Shown piece by piece: positions 15,447 through 24,406 of a stretch of 46,314 nt of DNA. Position numbers and translations under genes: made by a program. This DNA is from CAZAKZ01 sp964485695 (lineage in GTDB: Bacteria; Planctomycetota; JAFGQW01). The stretch lies in assembly GCA_964485695.1 (NCBI GenBank), contig CAZAKZ010000028.1, positions 1-46,314 on the forward strand, written 5' to 3'. The notes beneath the pieces were generated by a model. The model was not told the DNA's origin, searched no databases, and worked only from the letters and a program-made list of their open reading frames with translations. Numbering within the stretch: position 1 is the stretch's first letter; the number at the start of each line of letters is the position of its first letter.

Positions 15447-16997
15447 TCACTTCTCCCCCAGCCTGCGCTTGATGCCCTCCAGATCCCTCCGGATGCCCAT
15501 CTGGTTCGGGTCGAGCTCGAGGACCTTCTCGAACGCCCCCTTTGCCTTGACCAGCTGGCCGGTCCTCCGGTAGAGCCATCCGAGGCCCTTCCAGGCGTCC
15601 ACGTAGTCGGGCTTCAGGGCGACGGCCTCCTCGTAGATCTTCTGCGCCATGTTGAATTTCCCCGTGTCATTGTAGGCATTGGCCGCGCCGTACTTGATCT
15701 CCGGGTTCTTCGGCGCGAACTTGAGCGCGTTCACGTAGTGCTTCATCGCCTCTTTCAGGTTGCGCCGGCTGTGATAGTACCAGGCGAGATGGTTCCAGAC
15801 CTTGCCGTTTTCGGGCTGGTATTTCAGGATCTTCCGATTGATCTCCACAAACCGGGCCGGCCTCCCGTCGTCCTTGGCCTTGGCTGCGAGGAACTGCAGG
15901 AATTGGGATGCATTCTCGTCCCGGGGATTCAATTCCAGGGCCTTCAGGAGGTGCTGCTCGGACTTCTTCTCGTCGGCGTCTTCCTTGTAATAGATCACGC
16001 CCAGCCTGGACCAGGCGCTGGAAAATCCCTTGCCCTCCCGGCTCTTCAGCACCTTCTCGAACGCCTTCCGCGTTTCGGCCTTGTTGCCGAGAGTCTCGTG
16101 GAGGCAGCCGAGGTAGTAGTAGGGCAGGGCCGCCGATGATCTGGCCCGGGCCAGGGCCTTCAGGACCCGGATGCCTCCCATCTGGCGCTTCGGATCCGTG
16201 CCGTAGACGGACCAGAGGTTCTGGAAAAGGGCCTGGTTCTTCGGGTCGGCCTGGTAGGCGGCCTTGTACGCGGAGATGGCCTCCTTTTCCATGCCCGCCT
16301 GGGCGTAACAGAAGGCCGCATTCACGCGGGCGTCGCGGATGTAGGTCTTGAACTTCTTCGGGGAGCGCCCGGCCGCTTCCTTGAACGCCTTGGCCCCCTC
16401 GGAGAACTTTCCCGTCTTCTGGTAGGCCGTTCCCAGCTCGAAGTGGTAGCTGGCCTGATCCGGCTTGATCTTCACCGCCTGCTCGAAGGACGCCGCGGCC
16501 TCGTCGGCCTTGTTCTGCATCATCTTCACCTTGCCCAGGAAGTAGTGGGCGAGGTGCAGGGAGGCATCCCGCTCGACGGCCTTTCCGAAGCTGATCGCGG
16601 CATCCTGGAGGATGACCTGGACATACTGGGCCCGGGGGGAACTCGGCGTCCGGAGGACGGCGCTGGCATCCCAGAAATAGGCCTGGCCCAGCAACGAAAA
16701 GTTCTCCGCGTCGGCACCGGGCAGCTTCACCGCCTTCTGGAGCAGAGAGAGGGCTTCCGGAATCCGGTTGAGGTAGATGAGACATTTACCAGCGCCTGAA
16801 TGAGCGGCAGCCGCTTCCGGAGACGACTGGAGGACCGCCTGGTACGCGGCCAGGGCCTCCCGGTACTTTCCGGAGGCACAGAGGGCGTCAGCCCGGGACA
16901 GGTCTTCGTTCTTCTGCTCTTCCTGGGCCCCGCAGGACCATGCGAGGAGGAGCAGGAAGGCGAGGAGCCAGCGAGTTTTTGGATGTCTATGACTCAA
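15447..16997 (-). CDS. TPR-repeat lipoprotein (upstream copy)
   Basis: This 516-residue protein has a lipoprotein signal, RWLLAFLLLLAWSC, with acylation expected at Cys22. At least ten TPR-like units cover the rest (ADALCASGKYREALAAYQAV, ASFEQAVKIKPDQASYHFEL, KAKGAFEKVLELDPNQMGIR). It differs from its neighbour at 13849 chiefly in being lipid-anchored rather than freely secreted. Shared phrases such as the ALGRY/CLIYLNRIPEALSLL region and the SSAALPYYYLGCLHETLGN against PAALPHFYLGYFHQAMGD segment show common descent. It lies 42 bases after the FGE-fold gene and 14 bases before the second TPR gene, so FGE-TPR-TPR forms one operon. A scaffold role in an envelope complex is inferred; the partner is unknown. 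Confidence 0.85.
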   Translation of the reverse strand: MSHRHPKTRWLLAFLLLLAWSCGAQEEQKNEDLSRADALCASGKYREALAAYQAVLQSSPEAAAAHSGAGKCLIYLNRIPEALSLLQKAVKLPGADAENFSLLGQAYFWDASAVLRTPSSPRAQYVQVILQDAAISFGKAVERDASLHLAHYFLGKVKMMQNKADEAAASFEQAVKIKPDQASYHFELGTAYQKTGKFSEGAKAFKEAAGRSPKKFKTYIRDARVNAAFCYAQAGMEKEAISAYKAAYQADPKNQALFQNLWSVYGTDPKRQMGGIRVLKALARARSSAALPYYYLGCLHETLGNKAETRKAFEKVLKSREGKGFSSAWSRLGVIYYKEDADEKKSEQHLLKALELNPRDENASQFLQFLAAKAKDDGRPARFVEINRKILKYQPENGKVWNHLAWYYHSRRNLKEAMKHYVNALKFAPKNPEIKYGAANAYNDTGKFNMAQKIYEEAVALKPDYVDAWKGLGWLYRRTGQLVKAKGAFEKVLELDPNQMGIRRDLEGIKRRLGEK

Positions 16998-17039
16998 GGT
17001 GAACCTCCCTTGTCTGGAGAAAAATGGAACCGGGTCCCG

Positions 17040-17942
17040 TCAATGAACCGGGAGGGACGCCGCGGGCCGGAATCCCAGGTGGTCGTTCTGAAATCCCGTG
17101 GTGTTCCGGATACGAGTGGCCGATCGGCAATTCCAGGGCCCGTAGAGCCAGCTGCCGCTTCGCTGGACCCGGCGTGGGTCCTTGTCGTCCACCCAGGCGG
17201 TCCCGTCCGTGGGTGCGCCTTCATAACTGGCATGCCAGGTATCCTCGCACCACTCCCAGACGTTTCCGTGCATGTCGATGAGGCCGAAGGAATTGGCCTT
17301 TTTCAGGCCCGTTCGATGAGAGAATCGCTCCCCGATATCCAGGGTGTTCTCGCAGAACCAGGCGTAGTCCTTCAACTGCTCGTCGTCATCGCCGCAGGTG
17401 TAACGTGTCTGGCTCCCGGCCCGACAGGCATATTCCCATTCGGCCTCCGAGGGGAGTCTGAGGCCGACCTTTTTCACGAAGGCCGTGCAATCATTCCAGG
17501 ATACCTGCGCGGCCGGAAAATCATGCCCGTTCCGGGTGAACGGCAATCCCCACCACGGTCGGGTACCCATGATCTCGCGCCAGGCCCCCTGGGTCACTTC
17601 CGTCTTGCACAGCAGGAACGATTTCACCTGGACCTCGTGCATTGGCCCCTCGGTGGGAAACCGTCCCTCCTCGTCGGGGGGAGAACCCATGTCGAAGGTT
17701 CCTTCGGGGAGGAGCACGAAGACCAGACCGGTCCGGGTGTGCCGGTACTCGGCATATCCCTGGGCGTTCTTTCCCGCCGGAGTAAAACCGGGCGGGGCTT
17801 CCAGATCCCTCGACCCGAGCGCCGGGGGGCCCCAGAGGGCTGTGCCCGCGACCAGGAGGCCGACGCCCAGGCACGCTGCAACGCCGGCCATGATTCTCTT
17901 GAAATAACCTCTGCCTTCAGGCCGTTGTTCCTGGCTATGCAT
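17040..17942 (-). CDS. Membrane-anchored FGE-fold (SUMF1/EgtB/PvdO-type) protein
   Basis: A short N-terminal cytosolic stretch precedes one hydrophobic segment (IMAGVAACLGVGLLVAGTAL), placing the rest in the periplasm. Residues about 85-300 form an FGE-sulfatase domain: FVLLPEGTFDMGSPPDEEG, then KTEVTQGAWREIMG, RLPSEAEWEYACRAG, FGLIDMHGNVWEWCEDTW and a final GFRPA. In true formylglycine-generating enzymes the active site has a cysteine pair in the R-G-G-S-F region. Here RSGSWLYGPWNCRSATR has only one Cys, so sulfatase maturation is doubtful. The ATG at 17942 with AAGGAA eight bases upstream is preferred to a GTG at 17966. It heads the FGE-TPR-TPR operon and may be a binding or structural member of that envelope system. 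Confidence 0.85.
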   Translation of the reverse strand: MHSQEQRPEGRGYFKRIMAGVAACLGVGLLVAGTALWGPPALGSRDLEAPPGFTPAGKNAQGYAEYRHTRTGLVFVLLPEGTFDMGSPPDEEGRFPTEGPMHEVQVKSFLLCKTEVTQGAWREIMGTRPWWGLPFTRNGHDFPAAQVSWNDCTAFVKKVGLRLPSEAEWEYACRAGSQTRYTCGDDDEQLKDYAWFCENTLDIGERFSHRTGLKKANSFGLIDMHGNVWEWCEDTWHASYEGAPTDGTAWVDDKDPRRVQRSGSWLYGPWNCRSATRIRNTTGFQNDHLGFRPAASLPVH

Positions 17943-18273
17943 CACCGGGATTCCTTGGTTGGTCACTACGCAGGATATTCAAGCGCCGAAATTCCGGACA
18001 ATTGAGTTCGATAAAGTTCGATTCCGTGGTCGGTTCCCACTCCTGCACCACAATCCCTGGGAGCCCAGCAAGTTGCGAACCGATTATAAATCGGATCGTG
18101 CGGAAAAAAACCCTGCCTCCCAGAGTATAATAGTCCATGGTTTCCCCCGGTAGTTGGTTGACTTTATTTCCATGGCCGGTGGATACTTACATGGGCCTAC
18201 GATCTCCCGGGGTCATTGTTCGGGAAGGTTCGACCAAGAACCTGCAGCCCGCGGAAACGGAACTCGACAACGC
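17943..18273. promoter_or_regulatory. Divergent promoter region of the FGE-TPR and HEAT genes
   Basis: This 331-base gap is locally AT-rich. It holds an inverted repeat CCGAT.TATAA.ATCGG at about 18080-18094, a consensus-like TATAAT at 18126-18131 without a good -35, and TTGACT (18158-18163) 18 bases before GATACT (18182-18187), the best promoter candidate for the HEAT gene at 18274. None is proven. Confidence 0.3.
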
Positions 18274-20346
18274 ATGAAAACCCTGCAGATCACGGTCTTC
18301 GCCCTGTTCCTGGTTGCGCTCCTCCTTGGGCCGGGCGCTCGTATCCAAGCTCAGGAAACTCCTCCGGCCAAGAATCTGCCCCCGTCGAGCAACCAGGGCA
18401 AGCCCCCCTCCACCCCGCCTTCCGACAAATACAAGCTCCCCGACGGTACGGTGACACCGTCACGGCCTGTCCAGGAACCCCCGCCCGTGGCCGAGCCGGA
18501 GCCGTCGCCGCCAGCACCGAAGCCCACCCCGACGCCGGCCCCGACGCCGGCGCCGGTTCCGTCGACCCCGAATATCCCCACGGCCACCCCGGTTACCGGA
18601 GCCACCTCTATCCCGAGAGCACCGACCGCAGGCACGACGCGATCCCCCCGCATCGATCCGTCCTCGGCGCGGCGCAGGGGTCGGACATCCACCGTCTCCC
18701 TGGAGAACTGGGAGACCTGGTGGCTCTTCAACCGCGACGCGTTCCTCATCCGGAGAAAGTACCGCGGGGATCAGGACAGTCAGTCCAGGGATACCGAGAT
18801 CTTCCTGGGCAAGCGCACCGTCACGGATACCACGGGACCCGCCACCACCCGATGGAAGGCCATCCGGAATCAAATCGCCCCGATCCTGGTTCGAGCCCTG
18901 AAGGACCGCAATCCCACGGTGCGGGCCAGTGCCTGCATCGCCCTGGGCAAGATCGGTCGCTCCGACCATGTTCCCGCCCTGGTGGACGGAATGAAAGACA
19001 CCGTCAAGTTCGTGCGGGAAGCAGCCGCTCTGGGCCTGGGACTCCTGGGCAGGGAAGAGGCCGTACCCACCCTGCTGGCCGTTCTGAAGGCCGATGGCGC
19101 CGGAATCAAGGTGCGCGGCGGCAAGATACCGGAGAATCAGCTCCGCGCCGTATCCGCCCTGAGTCTGGGCCTCATCGGCAAGGATGGAAACAGCGCCGTG
19201 AAGGATGCATTGATGCGTCTCAGCGGCCACCGAACGGCCCACCGGGACATGACCCTCATGGCCACCCTCGGCCTGGGCCTCCTGCATGGGAGCCCGGACT
19301 TCGTCGATGAGATCTCCTGGCATTTCAAGACCCTGGCCGCCAGGCGGGGGACCTTCAATGCCTGGGTACGCGCCCACGCCGTAACCGGCATCGGTCGAAT
19401 CCTGAACGTGAACGGTCTCGGGCCCGACGCGCGCACGCTGACGGGCCTGGCTCGACTCATGAAGCGCGACCGGGTGTCCCACGTCCGCCGGAGCGCAGTG
19501 TCCACCCTGGGGGTGTTGGTCCGTGATCAGGAAATGCTTGCGGCCGCCGCCAAGGTCCTGGCCACCCAGCGGGAGAGGGGAAGGGGCAGCCACACCCGGA
19601 ACCTGGCCGCCATCGCCCTGGGCCTGGCGGGTGGGGACATTGCGTACCGGTCCCTGTGCGAAGGCGTCAGGAAGAGCGGCTGGGTGACCCACCAGGCCTA
19701 CTGCGCCCTCGGCCTCGGCATCCTGATCCGGAACGTGGAGGACCGGGGTCTCCCCAGGCACTCTTATGACCTGAGCCACGGTCTCAAATGCCTGAGAACC
19801 GCCTTCGACCGGGAGAAGAACCACTCGCTCCGGAGCTGTCTGGCCCTCGCCCTCGGCCTGGCCCGTGACAGGGAATCGGGGCCGCGCATCCACAAGGCTT
19901 TCCGGAGGACCGGCGACCAGGTGTTCCAGGGATACTGCGCCCTGGCTCTGGGCATGGTGAACCACAAGGAGGCCGCGTCCGATCTGGTTCATGTTGTCAC
20001 CGCATCCCAGTACCATCCGAGGGTGAAGGAGCGGGCGGCCATGGGTCTGGCCATCCTCGGCCCCGGGGATCTGATGCCCTTGCTGGATTCCCTGAAGAAA
20101 TCCCGCTCCGCCTATTCCCTGGCCGCGGTCACCCTGGCCGTCGGCCTCACGGGCGACCACACTGCCGCGACACCCCTTTCGGACCTGGCCTCCGACCGGC
20201 GGGCGCCCTCCATGACCCGTGCCGCGGCCTGCAAGGCCCTGGGCTATCTCGGGGACCCCCGTCCCGTCCCGGCCCTGGCGTCGTTGCGCGCCCACCACAA
20301 CTACCTGGCCGCCAGCGAGGCTGTGAACAGCTTCCTTCTGCGGTAA
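18274..20346 (+). CDS. Secreted HEAT-repeat protein (paralogue B)
   Basis: This 690-residue exported protein repeats the plan of the gene at 11808. It has a Sec signal (MKTLQITVFALFLVALLLGP, cleaved near IQAQ), a long Pro/Thr/Ala linker rich in PAPTPAPVP, an aromatic block (LENWETWWLFNRDAFLIRRK), the FLGKRTVTD motif, then HEAT repeats to the end (ACIALGKIGRSDHVPALVDG, AAALGLGLLGREEAVPTLLA, ACKALGYLGDPRPVPALASL). The start was placed at the signal peptide; an upstream extension of 40 codons looks non-coding. The parallel order of linker, W-E-x-W-W block, FLG-[RK]-R-T motif and repeats shows that paralogues A and B share one origin. They bracket the FGE-TPR-TPR operon, suggesting one functional island. 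The ligand is unknown. Confidence 0.82.
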   Translation: MKTLQITVFALFLVALLLGPGARIQAQETPPAKNLPPSSNQGKPPSTPPSDKYKLPDGTVTPSRPVQEPPPVAEPEPSPPAPKPTPTPAPTPAPVPSTPNIPTATPVTGATSIPRAPTAGTTRSPRIDPSSARRRGRTSTVSLENWETWWLFNRDAFLIRRKYRGDQDSQSRDTEIFLGKRTVTDTTGPATTRWKAIRNQIAPILVRALKDRNPTVRASACIALGKIGRSDHVPALVDGMKDTVKFVREAAALGLGLLGREEAVPTLLAVLKADGAGIKVRGGKIPENQLRAVSALSLGLIGKDGNSAVKDALMRLSGHRTAHRDMTLMATLGLGLLHGSPDFVDEISWHFKTLAARRGTFNAWVRAHAVTGIGRILNVNGLGPDARTLTGLARLMKRDRVSHVRRSAVSTLGVLVRDQEMLAAAAKVLATQRERGRGSHTRNLAAIALGLAGGDIAYRSLCEGVRKSGWVTHQAYCALGLGILIRNVEDRGLPRHSYDLSHGLKCLRTAFDREKNHSLRSCLALALGLARDRESGPRIHKAFRRTGDQVFQGYCALALGMVNHKEAASDLVHVVTASQYHPRVKERAAMGLAILGPGDLMPLLDSLKKSRSAYSLAAVTLAVGLTGDHTAATPLSDLASDRRAPSMTRAAACKALGYLGDPRPVPALASLRAHHNYLAASEAVNSFLLR

Positions 20347-20358
20347 CAGAGTGGATGT

Positions 20359-20961
20359 GTGGATGTATTGAACGCTCGAAGAAAAAACTCCGCACCGCGC
20401 ATCATCGCCGGAATCCACCGGGGGCGCCGTCTGACCACGCCCCCGGGCCGGGAAACCCGTCCGCCGCTGGATAGTCAGAGGGAAACCGTCTTCAATATCC
20501 TCGGACCGGAGGGGGTCCGGGATGCCACGACGGCGGACCTGTTCTGCGGATCGGGGAGCTTCGGTCTGGAAGCCCTGAGCCGGGGGGCCCGGGAAGCCCT
20601 GTTCGTGGACCGGGATCCGGCGGCGCTCCAGGCCCTCCAGGCCAATATCGAGGCCCTGGACTTCCAGGAAGTTTCACGCGTATATCGCGGCGATGCGTTT
20701 CAGTTTCCGGCAGCCCCCGGCGACCTGACAGGCCCCCTGAACCTGGTGTTCATGGATCCGCCCTTCAGGGCCCTCACCCAACCCGGCGGGGTCGTGAAAG
20801 TCCACCGCCTCCTGGCGGCCCTGGCCCCGGCCCTGGCGGATCGGGGTGTCGCAGTGGTGCGCCTGCCTTCGGGCACGGCTCTGCCCGACGTATCGGATCT
20901 GTTCGAGGCCGTGGAGATGCGTGCCCTTGGCAGGTCCAGCGTCTATTTTTTCCACATGTAG
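20359..20961 (+). CDS. rsmD: 16S rRNA (guanine(966)-N(2))-methyltransferase
   Basis: RsmD methylates G966 of 16S rRNA during 30S assembly. The RsmD signature is clear: RIIAGIHRGRRL, then RPPLDSQRETVFNIL, then the SAM-binding motif I DLFCGSGSFGLEALSRGA, the acidic motif II end FVDRDPAAL, and motif IV as DPPF (in VFMDPPFRAL). Length (200) is normal. The frame begins with GTG at 20359, and TTG at 20368 is another possibility; no ATG is available before the conserved start. It sits 12 bases after the HEAT gene and 28 bases before the OsmC gene. In many genomes rsmD is followed by coaD, which is absent here. Confidence 0.93.
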   Translation: MDVLNARRKNSAPRIIAGIHRGRRLTTPPGRETRPPLDSQRETVFNILGPEGVRDATTADLFCGSGSFGLEALSRGAREALFVDRDPAALQALQANIEALDFQEVSRVYRGDAFQFPAAPGDLTGPLNLVFMDPPFRALTQPGGVVKVHRLLAALAPALADRGVAVVRLPSGTALPDVSDLFEAVEMRALGRSSVYFFHM

Positions 20962-20989
20962 AATTTGTACGAAACGGAAACACCCGAAA

Positions 20990-21391
20990 ATGACCCGCAT
21001 CACCATCGGATACGAGGGCAGCTACCACTGCAAGGCGACCCACGAACCTTCCGGGTCCGAGCTGCTCACGGACCTTCCGCCCGACAACGGCGGCAAGGGC
21101 GAATTCTTCTCCCCCACCGACCTCACGGCAACTTCCCTGGGCTCCTGTATACTCACCATCATGGCCAAGACCGCCGAGCGTCTGGACGTGGATTTCTCCG
21201 GCGTCCGCATCGCCGTGGACAAGGAAATGGCCCCGAATCCGGAGCGCCGCATCAAGAGCCTGAAGACGGTGATCGAAATGCCGAAATCCCTCACCGAAAA
21301 GGAGCGCAAGGTCCTCGAGCGGGCCGCCATGACCTGCCCCATGCACCGGACCCTGAAAGACAGCGTGGACATCTCCGTGGAGTTCCGATAA
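20990..21391 (+). CDS. OsmC/Ohr-family protein
   Basis: This 133-residue protein has the OsmC-like layout. The N-terminal beta region is followed by FFSPTDLTATSLGSC, which bears the first redox cysteine, then a central helix, and finally AAMTCPMHRTLKDSVDIS with the second cysteine. Such proteins reduce organic hydroperoxides or act in sulfur and redox homeostasis. The YhfA-like subgroup is closer than classical Ohr, judging by the GSCILTIMAKTAERL phrase, although this is by eye. The start at 20990 follows CGAAA; a longer open frame overlapping rsmD does not look coding. It is probably co-transcribed with rsmD. Confidence 0.88.
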   Translation: MTRITIGYEGSYHCKATHEPSGSELLTDLPPDNGGKGEFFSPTDLTATSLGSCILTIMAKTAERLDVDFSGVRIAVDKEMAPNPERRIKSLKTVIEMPKSLTEKERKVLERAAMTCPMHRTLKDSVDISVEFR

Positions 21392-21515
21392 CAGGTAGTG
21401 GGCTCACTCCCGCCGGCCAGATCCTGGACGGATCGCAATCCGGTTGATAGGGTAGTGGGACGGTTCGAGAGGTCCTGTGGACGATCCGGGATGCAGACTG
21501 ATCGGAGGTACCATC

Positions 21516-22172
21516 GTGCATCGAATCCTGCTTTGCCTGGCCGTGATCGGCCTGTTCCTGTGCACCCCTACGCTCGTCGGGCAGTCGAAGAAAAAAATTC
21601 CCGAGGGGATGAAGAAGAAGAAATTCCACGACAAGCTCTACCTTCTCTACCCCGACGACAAGGCCTGGAAGGACCAGGGCAAGGCGGGCCTTGGTATCCA
21701 GTACAAGGGAGAAGGCGTCGTGCTCATTGTCCACAACCAGTTCTGGGAGACACCGGGCGGGCAGGTGCAAGGGGTGCTCAAGATCAATGAGCGCAGGGTC
21801 AAGCCCACCAACACCTCCAAACTGGCCAAAGAGTTCCAGAAGCAGTTCTACACCGATTTCAAGAAGGTCTGGAAGACCGGAAAGAACAAGAAGTTCAACT
21901 GCAAGGCCGGCAAGGGGGTCTACTGCGACAATGTGGTCACCAAGGGAGAGTCCACCACGGGCATCAAGCTCCTGGAGATGTTCACCGGCCTGGCCGCGTC
22001 CGCCGATGCAACCCGGTCCTATGATCCCCGAAAGGTGAAAATGTTCATCCGGCCCACGTTCATCAAGGCCAAGGAGGGTGTCCACTATCTCCTGGTCATG
22101 TCCTCCGAGGCATGCATGAAGATCCACAAGAAGGAGATCAACAAGCTCCTCAAGAAGTTCACTGCCGAGTAG
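21516..22172 (+). CDS. Lys-rich secreted protein of unknown function
   Basis: This is a 218-residue exported protein. A GTG at 21516 is preceded by GGAGGT six bases upstream, an excellent ribosome site, and gives the signal peptide VHRILLCLAVIGLFLC ending near LVGQ. The mature part is very rich in lysine (KKKIPEGMKKKKFHDKLY, GKNKKFNCKAGKG) with a pair of cysteines near residues 130-140 that could form a disulfide. A mixed alpha/beta domain (GVVLIVHNQFWET, MFIRPTFIKAKEGVHYLLVM) resembles the small N-terminal domains found on other secreted proteins of such genomes, including the start of the gene at 29650. This is impression only. No enzymatic motif was seen. It stands between the OsmC and glycosidase genes on the same strand. 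Confidence 0.65.
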   Translation: MHRILLCLAVIGLFLCTPTLVGQSKKKIPEGMKKKKFHDKLYLLYPDDKAWKDQGKAGLGIQYKGEGVVLIVHNQFWETPGGQVQGVLKINERRVKPTNTSKLAKEFQKQFYTDFKKVWKTGKNKKFNCKAGKGVYCDNVVTKGESTTGIKLLEMFTGLAASADATRSYDPRKVKMFIRPTFIKAKEGVHYLLVMSSEACMKIHKKEINKLLKKFTAE

Positions 22173-22214
22173 GTCAAGCGGCGGGCCTCGATGCACCCGA
22201 CATGACGACGTGAC

Positions 22215-24320
22215 ATGATTCGCGACACGGGCTGGAACACCTGGGACTTCCGAAGGATCCTCTCCTTCTCCTATCTGGACCGGGGCCGGGAGCGCCTCTC
22301 GGTGCGCGTCTCCTTCCTGGATGACCTGGAGCGCCGCCGCATCCTCGACTTCCGCTGGCGGGACCTGGTCGAGGCCGGCCCCCACGCCACCGACGGGTCC
22401 TACGCTCGCATCGAAGTCCACGCCGGCTTCGAGGCGCAGTTCACCATCGAGGCGGCCGCAAGGGACAAAGTCCTCTACCTCGCCGTCACCCCCACCCGGA
22501 CCTCCGGAAAGCGACCGGTGGTGGAGTTCGCCGAGCCCGGCTCAGCCCACGCCCGATCCCGGGGGGACCGCCTCGAAGCCGGAAACTGGGCGGCACGGGC
22601 CGAGGGGGCCGCGGATCGGAACCGGATCTTCGTCACCGTCGACCACCCCCACTTCGTGGGAGGCCGGGGTCGGCGACTCGCCGTGACTTGCACCCTGGAC
22701 CCGGCCGGAGGGCTGCCGCAGGATTCCATTGCAGATGTCCTGGAGGATGCGAGGCGGGCCTACGCGGCGCGATGCCTCGGGGGCGAGGGCGTGCTCGCGG
22801 GCGCACCCGAGGCCATGATGCGGGGCATCGCGTGGAACACCATCCACGACTTCACCGGCCGCGGCATCGCCTCCCTCGTCTCCAGGAACTGGTCCATGGA
22901 CTGGAACGCCGCGGTGCTCTTCGGCTGGGACACCTACTTCCTGGCCACGATGGCGGCCCTCGAGGATCCCGAACTGGCCTACCGCAACGTCGAGGCCTCG
23001 CTCCGGGGCATGGCGCCGGGCGGCTTCGTGCCCAACTGGCGGTTCTCCAGCGGCGCCGTCACCCACGATCGTTCCCACCCACCCGTGGGCGGCCCGGCGC
23101 TGCTCCGCATCGCGGCCACGGCCCCGGACCGGGACCGGGTGCAGTCTCTGCTCCCGGACCTGCTGCGCTGGCACGCGTGGTGGAACCGCGCCCGGGACCG
23201 GGGCCGCGACGGCCTGCTCTCCTGGGGTTCCTCCCCCGAGCCGGTCTACGAGTTTCCCGAGCTACGCCAGATCCTGAGGAACGAGGCGATCTGCGCCGCC
23301 TACGAGAGCGGTCTGGACAACAGCCCCACCTTTGACGGTATCCCCTTTGACGCCGAGGCCGGCACCCTGAAGGCGGACGACGTGGGCCTGAACGCTCTTC
23401 ACACCGCCGATGCCGAGGCCCTGGCCCACCTGGCCGGCCGTGACCCGGAAGCGGGGCGGCTGGACCAGGAACGCTCCCACCGGTGCGAACGGATCCGGAA
23501 CCGCCTCTGGGACTCCTCACAGAACACCTTCGCCAACCGACTGTGGGAGGGCCCGTTCTCCCGGCGCATCGCCCCCACCTCGTTCTACCCGCTCCTCTGC
23601 GGGGCCGCCACACCGGATCAGGCTCGTGCGCTGGTCACCGCGCAGCTCAAGAATCCGCGTGCCTTCCACGGCGACTGGATGCTCCCGAGCATCCGGCGCG
23701 ACGATCCGGCCTTCCGGGACCAGGACTACTGGCGCGGCCGGATCTGGCCGCCCATGAACTATCTCACCGCCACCGGCCTCCGCCGGGCCGGCTTCCACGA
23801 GGAGGCCTCGGACATCGCGGCCAGAGGCCTCGAGATGTTCATGCGGGCCTGGCGCGAGGAGTCTCGCATCTACGAGAACTACAGCGCCCACACCGGTGCC
23901 GGAGGCGACGTCCAGAACGCCGATCCGTTCTACGCCTGGGGCGGCCTCCTGGTCTACACAGCCATCCAGGAGATCTTCGACGTGGCGGCCGACAGCAGCC
24001 TGGTCTTCGGCACGAGGAGGCGGGAAGAGACCGGGCTTCGCAACCTACGCATCCTCGGAGACCTCTGGAACATCCGGTCAGACGCTGGCGGCCTCATGGT
24101 GTTGCGCGGCGCGGACACTGTCATCGAGTCCACCGTGCCGTGCCGCATCACGGGATATGCTCCGGGTGATGCAGCGGGGCCGATTCGCATCGAGGCGGCC
24201 GCAAAAGGGAAGGTGCGTCTCCGGGGACTCCGGCCAGACCTGGAGATCGGTGTGGACCTGAAGGGCGAGAAGCGCACGGTGCGAGTGGGCGGCCGGGGCG
24301 ACGTGGAAATCGAGGTCTGA
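22215..24320 (+). CDS. GH63-like (alpha/alpha)6-barrel glycosidase
   Basis: A 701-residue cytosolic glycosidase-type protein without a signal peptide. The N-terminal 190 residues are beta-rich (LSFSYLDRGRERLSVRVSF), as in the GH63/GH15-type N-domain. The catalytic barrel follows, with NTIHDF, RNWSMDWNAAVLFGWDTYFLATM (WDTYF carries a candidate acid), RGMAPGGFVPNW, WRGRIWPPMNYLTA and ENYSAHTGAGGDVQNADPFYAWGGL near 560-590, which resembles the base-bearing block of GH63 enzymes. Mannosylglycerate or glucosylglycerate hydrolases and trehalase-like enzymes have this build, so hydrolysis of a small alpha-glucoside is plausible. About 80 residues form a C-terminal beta domain ending GGRGDVEIEV. Substrate specificity cannot be set by eye. 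Confidence 0.8.
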   Translation: MIRDTGWNTWDFRRILSFSYLDRGRERLSVRVSFLDDLERRRILDFRWRDLVEAGPHATDGSYARIEVHAGFEAQFTIEAAARDKVLYLAVTPTRTSGKRPVVEFAEPGSAHARSRGDRLEAGNWAARAEGAADRNRIFVTVDHPHFVGGRGRRLAVTCTLDPAGGLPQDSIADVLEDARRAYAARCLGGEGVLAGAPEAMMRGIAWNTIHDFTGRGIASLVSRNWSMDWNAAVLFGWDTYFLATMAALEDPELAYRNVEASLRGMAPGGFVPNWRFSSGAVTHDRSHPPVGGPALLRIAATAPDRDRVQSLLPDLLRWHAWWNRARDRGRDGLLSWGSSPEPVYEFPELRQILRNEAICAAYESGLDNSPTFDGIPFDAEAGTLKADDVGLNALHTADAEALAHLAGRDPEAGRLDQERSHRCERIRNRLWDSSQNTFANRLWEGPFSRRIAPTSFYPLLCGAATPDQARALVTAQLKNPRAFHGDWMLPSIRRDDPAFRDQDYWRGRIWPPMNYLTATGLRRAGFHEEASDIAARGLEMFMRAWREESRIYENYSAHTGAGGDVQNADPFYAWGGLLVYTAIQEIFDVAADSSLVFGTRRREETGLRNLRILGDLWNIRSDAGGLMVLRGADTVIESTVPCRITGYAPGDAAGPIRIEAAAKGKVRLRGLRPDLEIGVDLKGEKRTVRVGGRGDVEIEV

Positions 24321-24406
24321 GGGCAAGTAACGGGTGCCCAGCTCAATTTCACACCTCCAAAATCCGATAATCCCACCGGCAATGCAAATCCCGGAAAAGG
24401 AGGGAA

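Noticed and set aside
18460..20418. 652-codon open frame antisense to the HEAT-repeat gene
   Set aside because: Composition (Gly, Gln, His, Arg) is that of a shadow frame; the plus strand has signal peptide and repeats.
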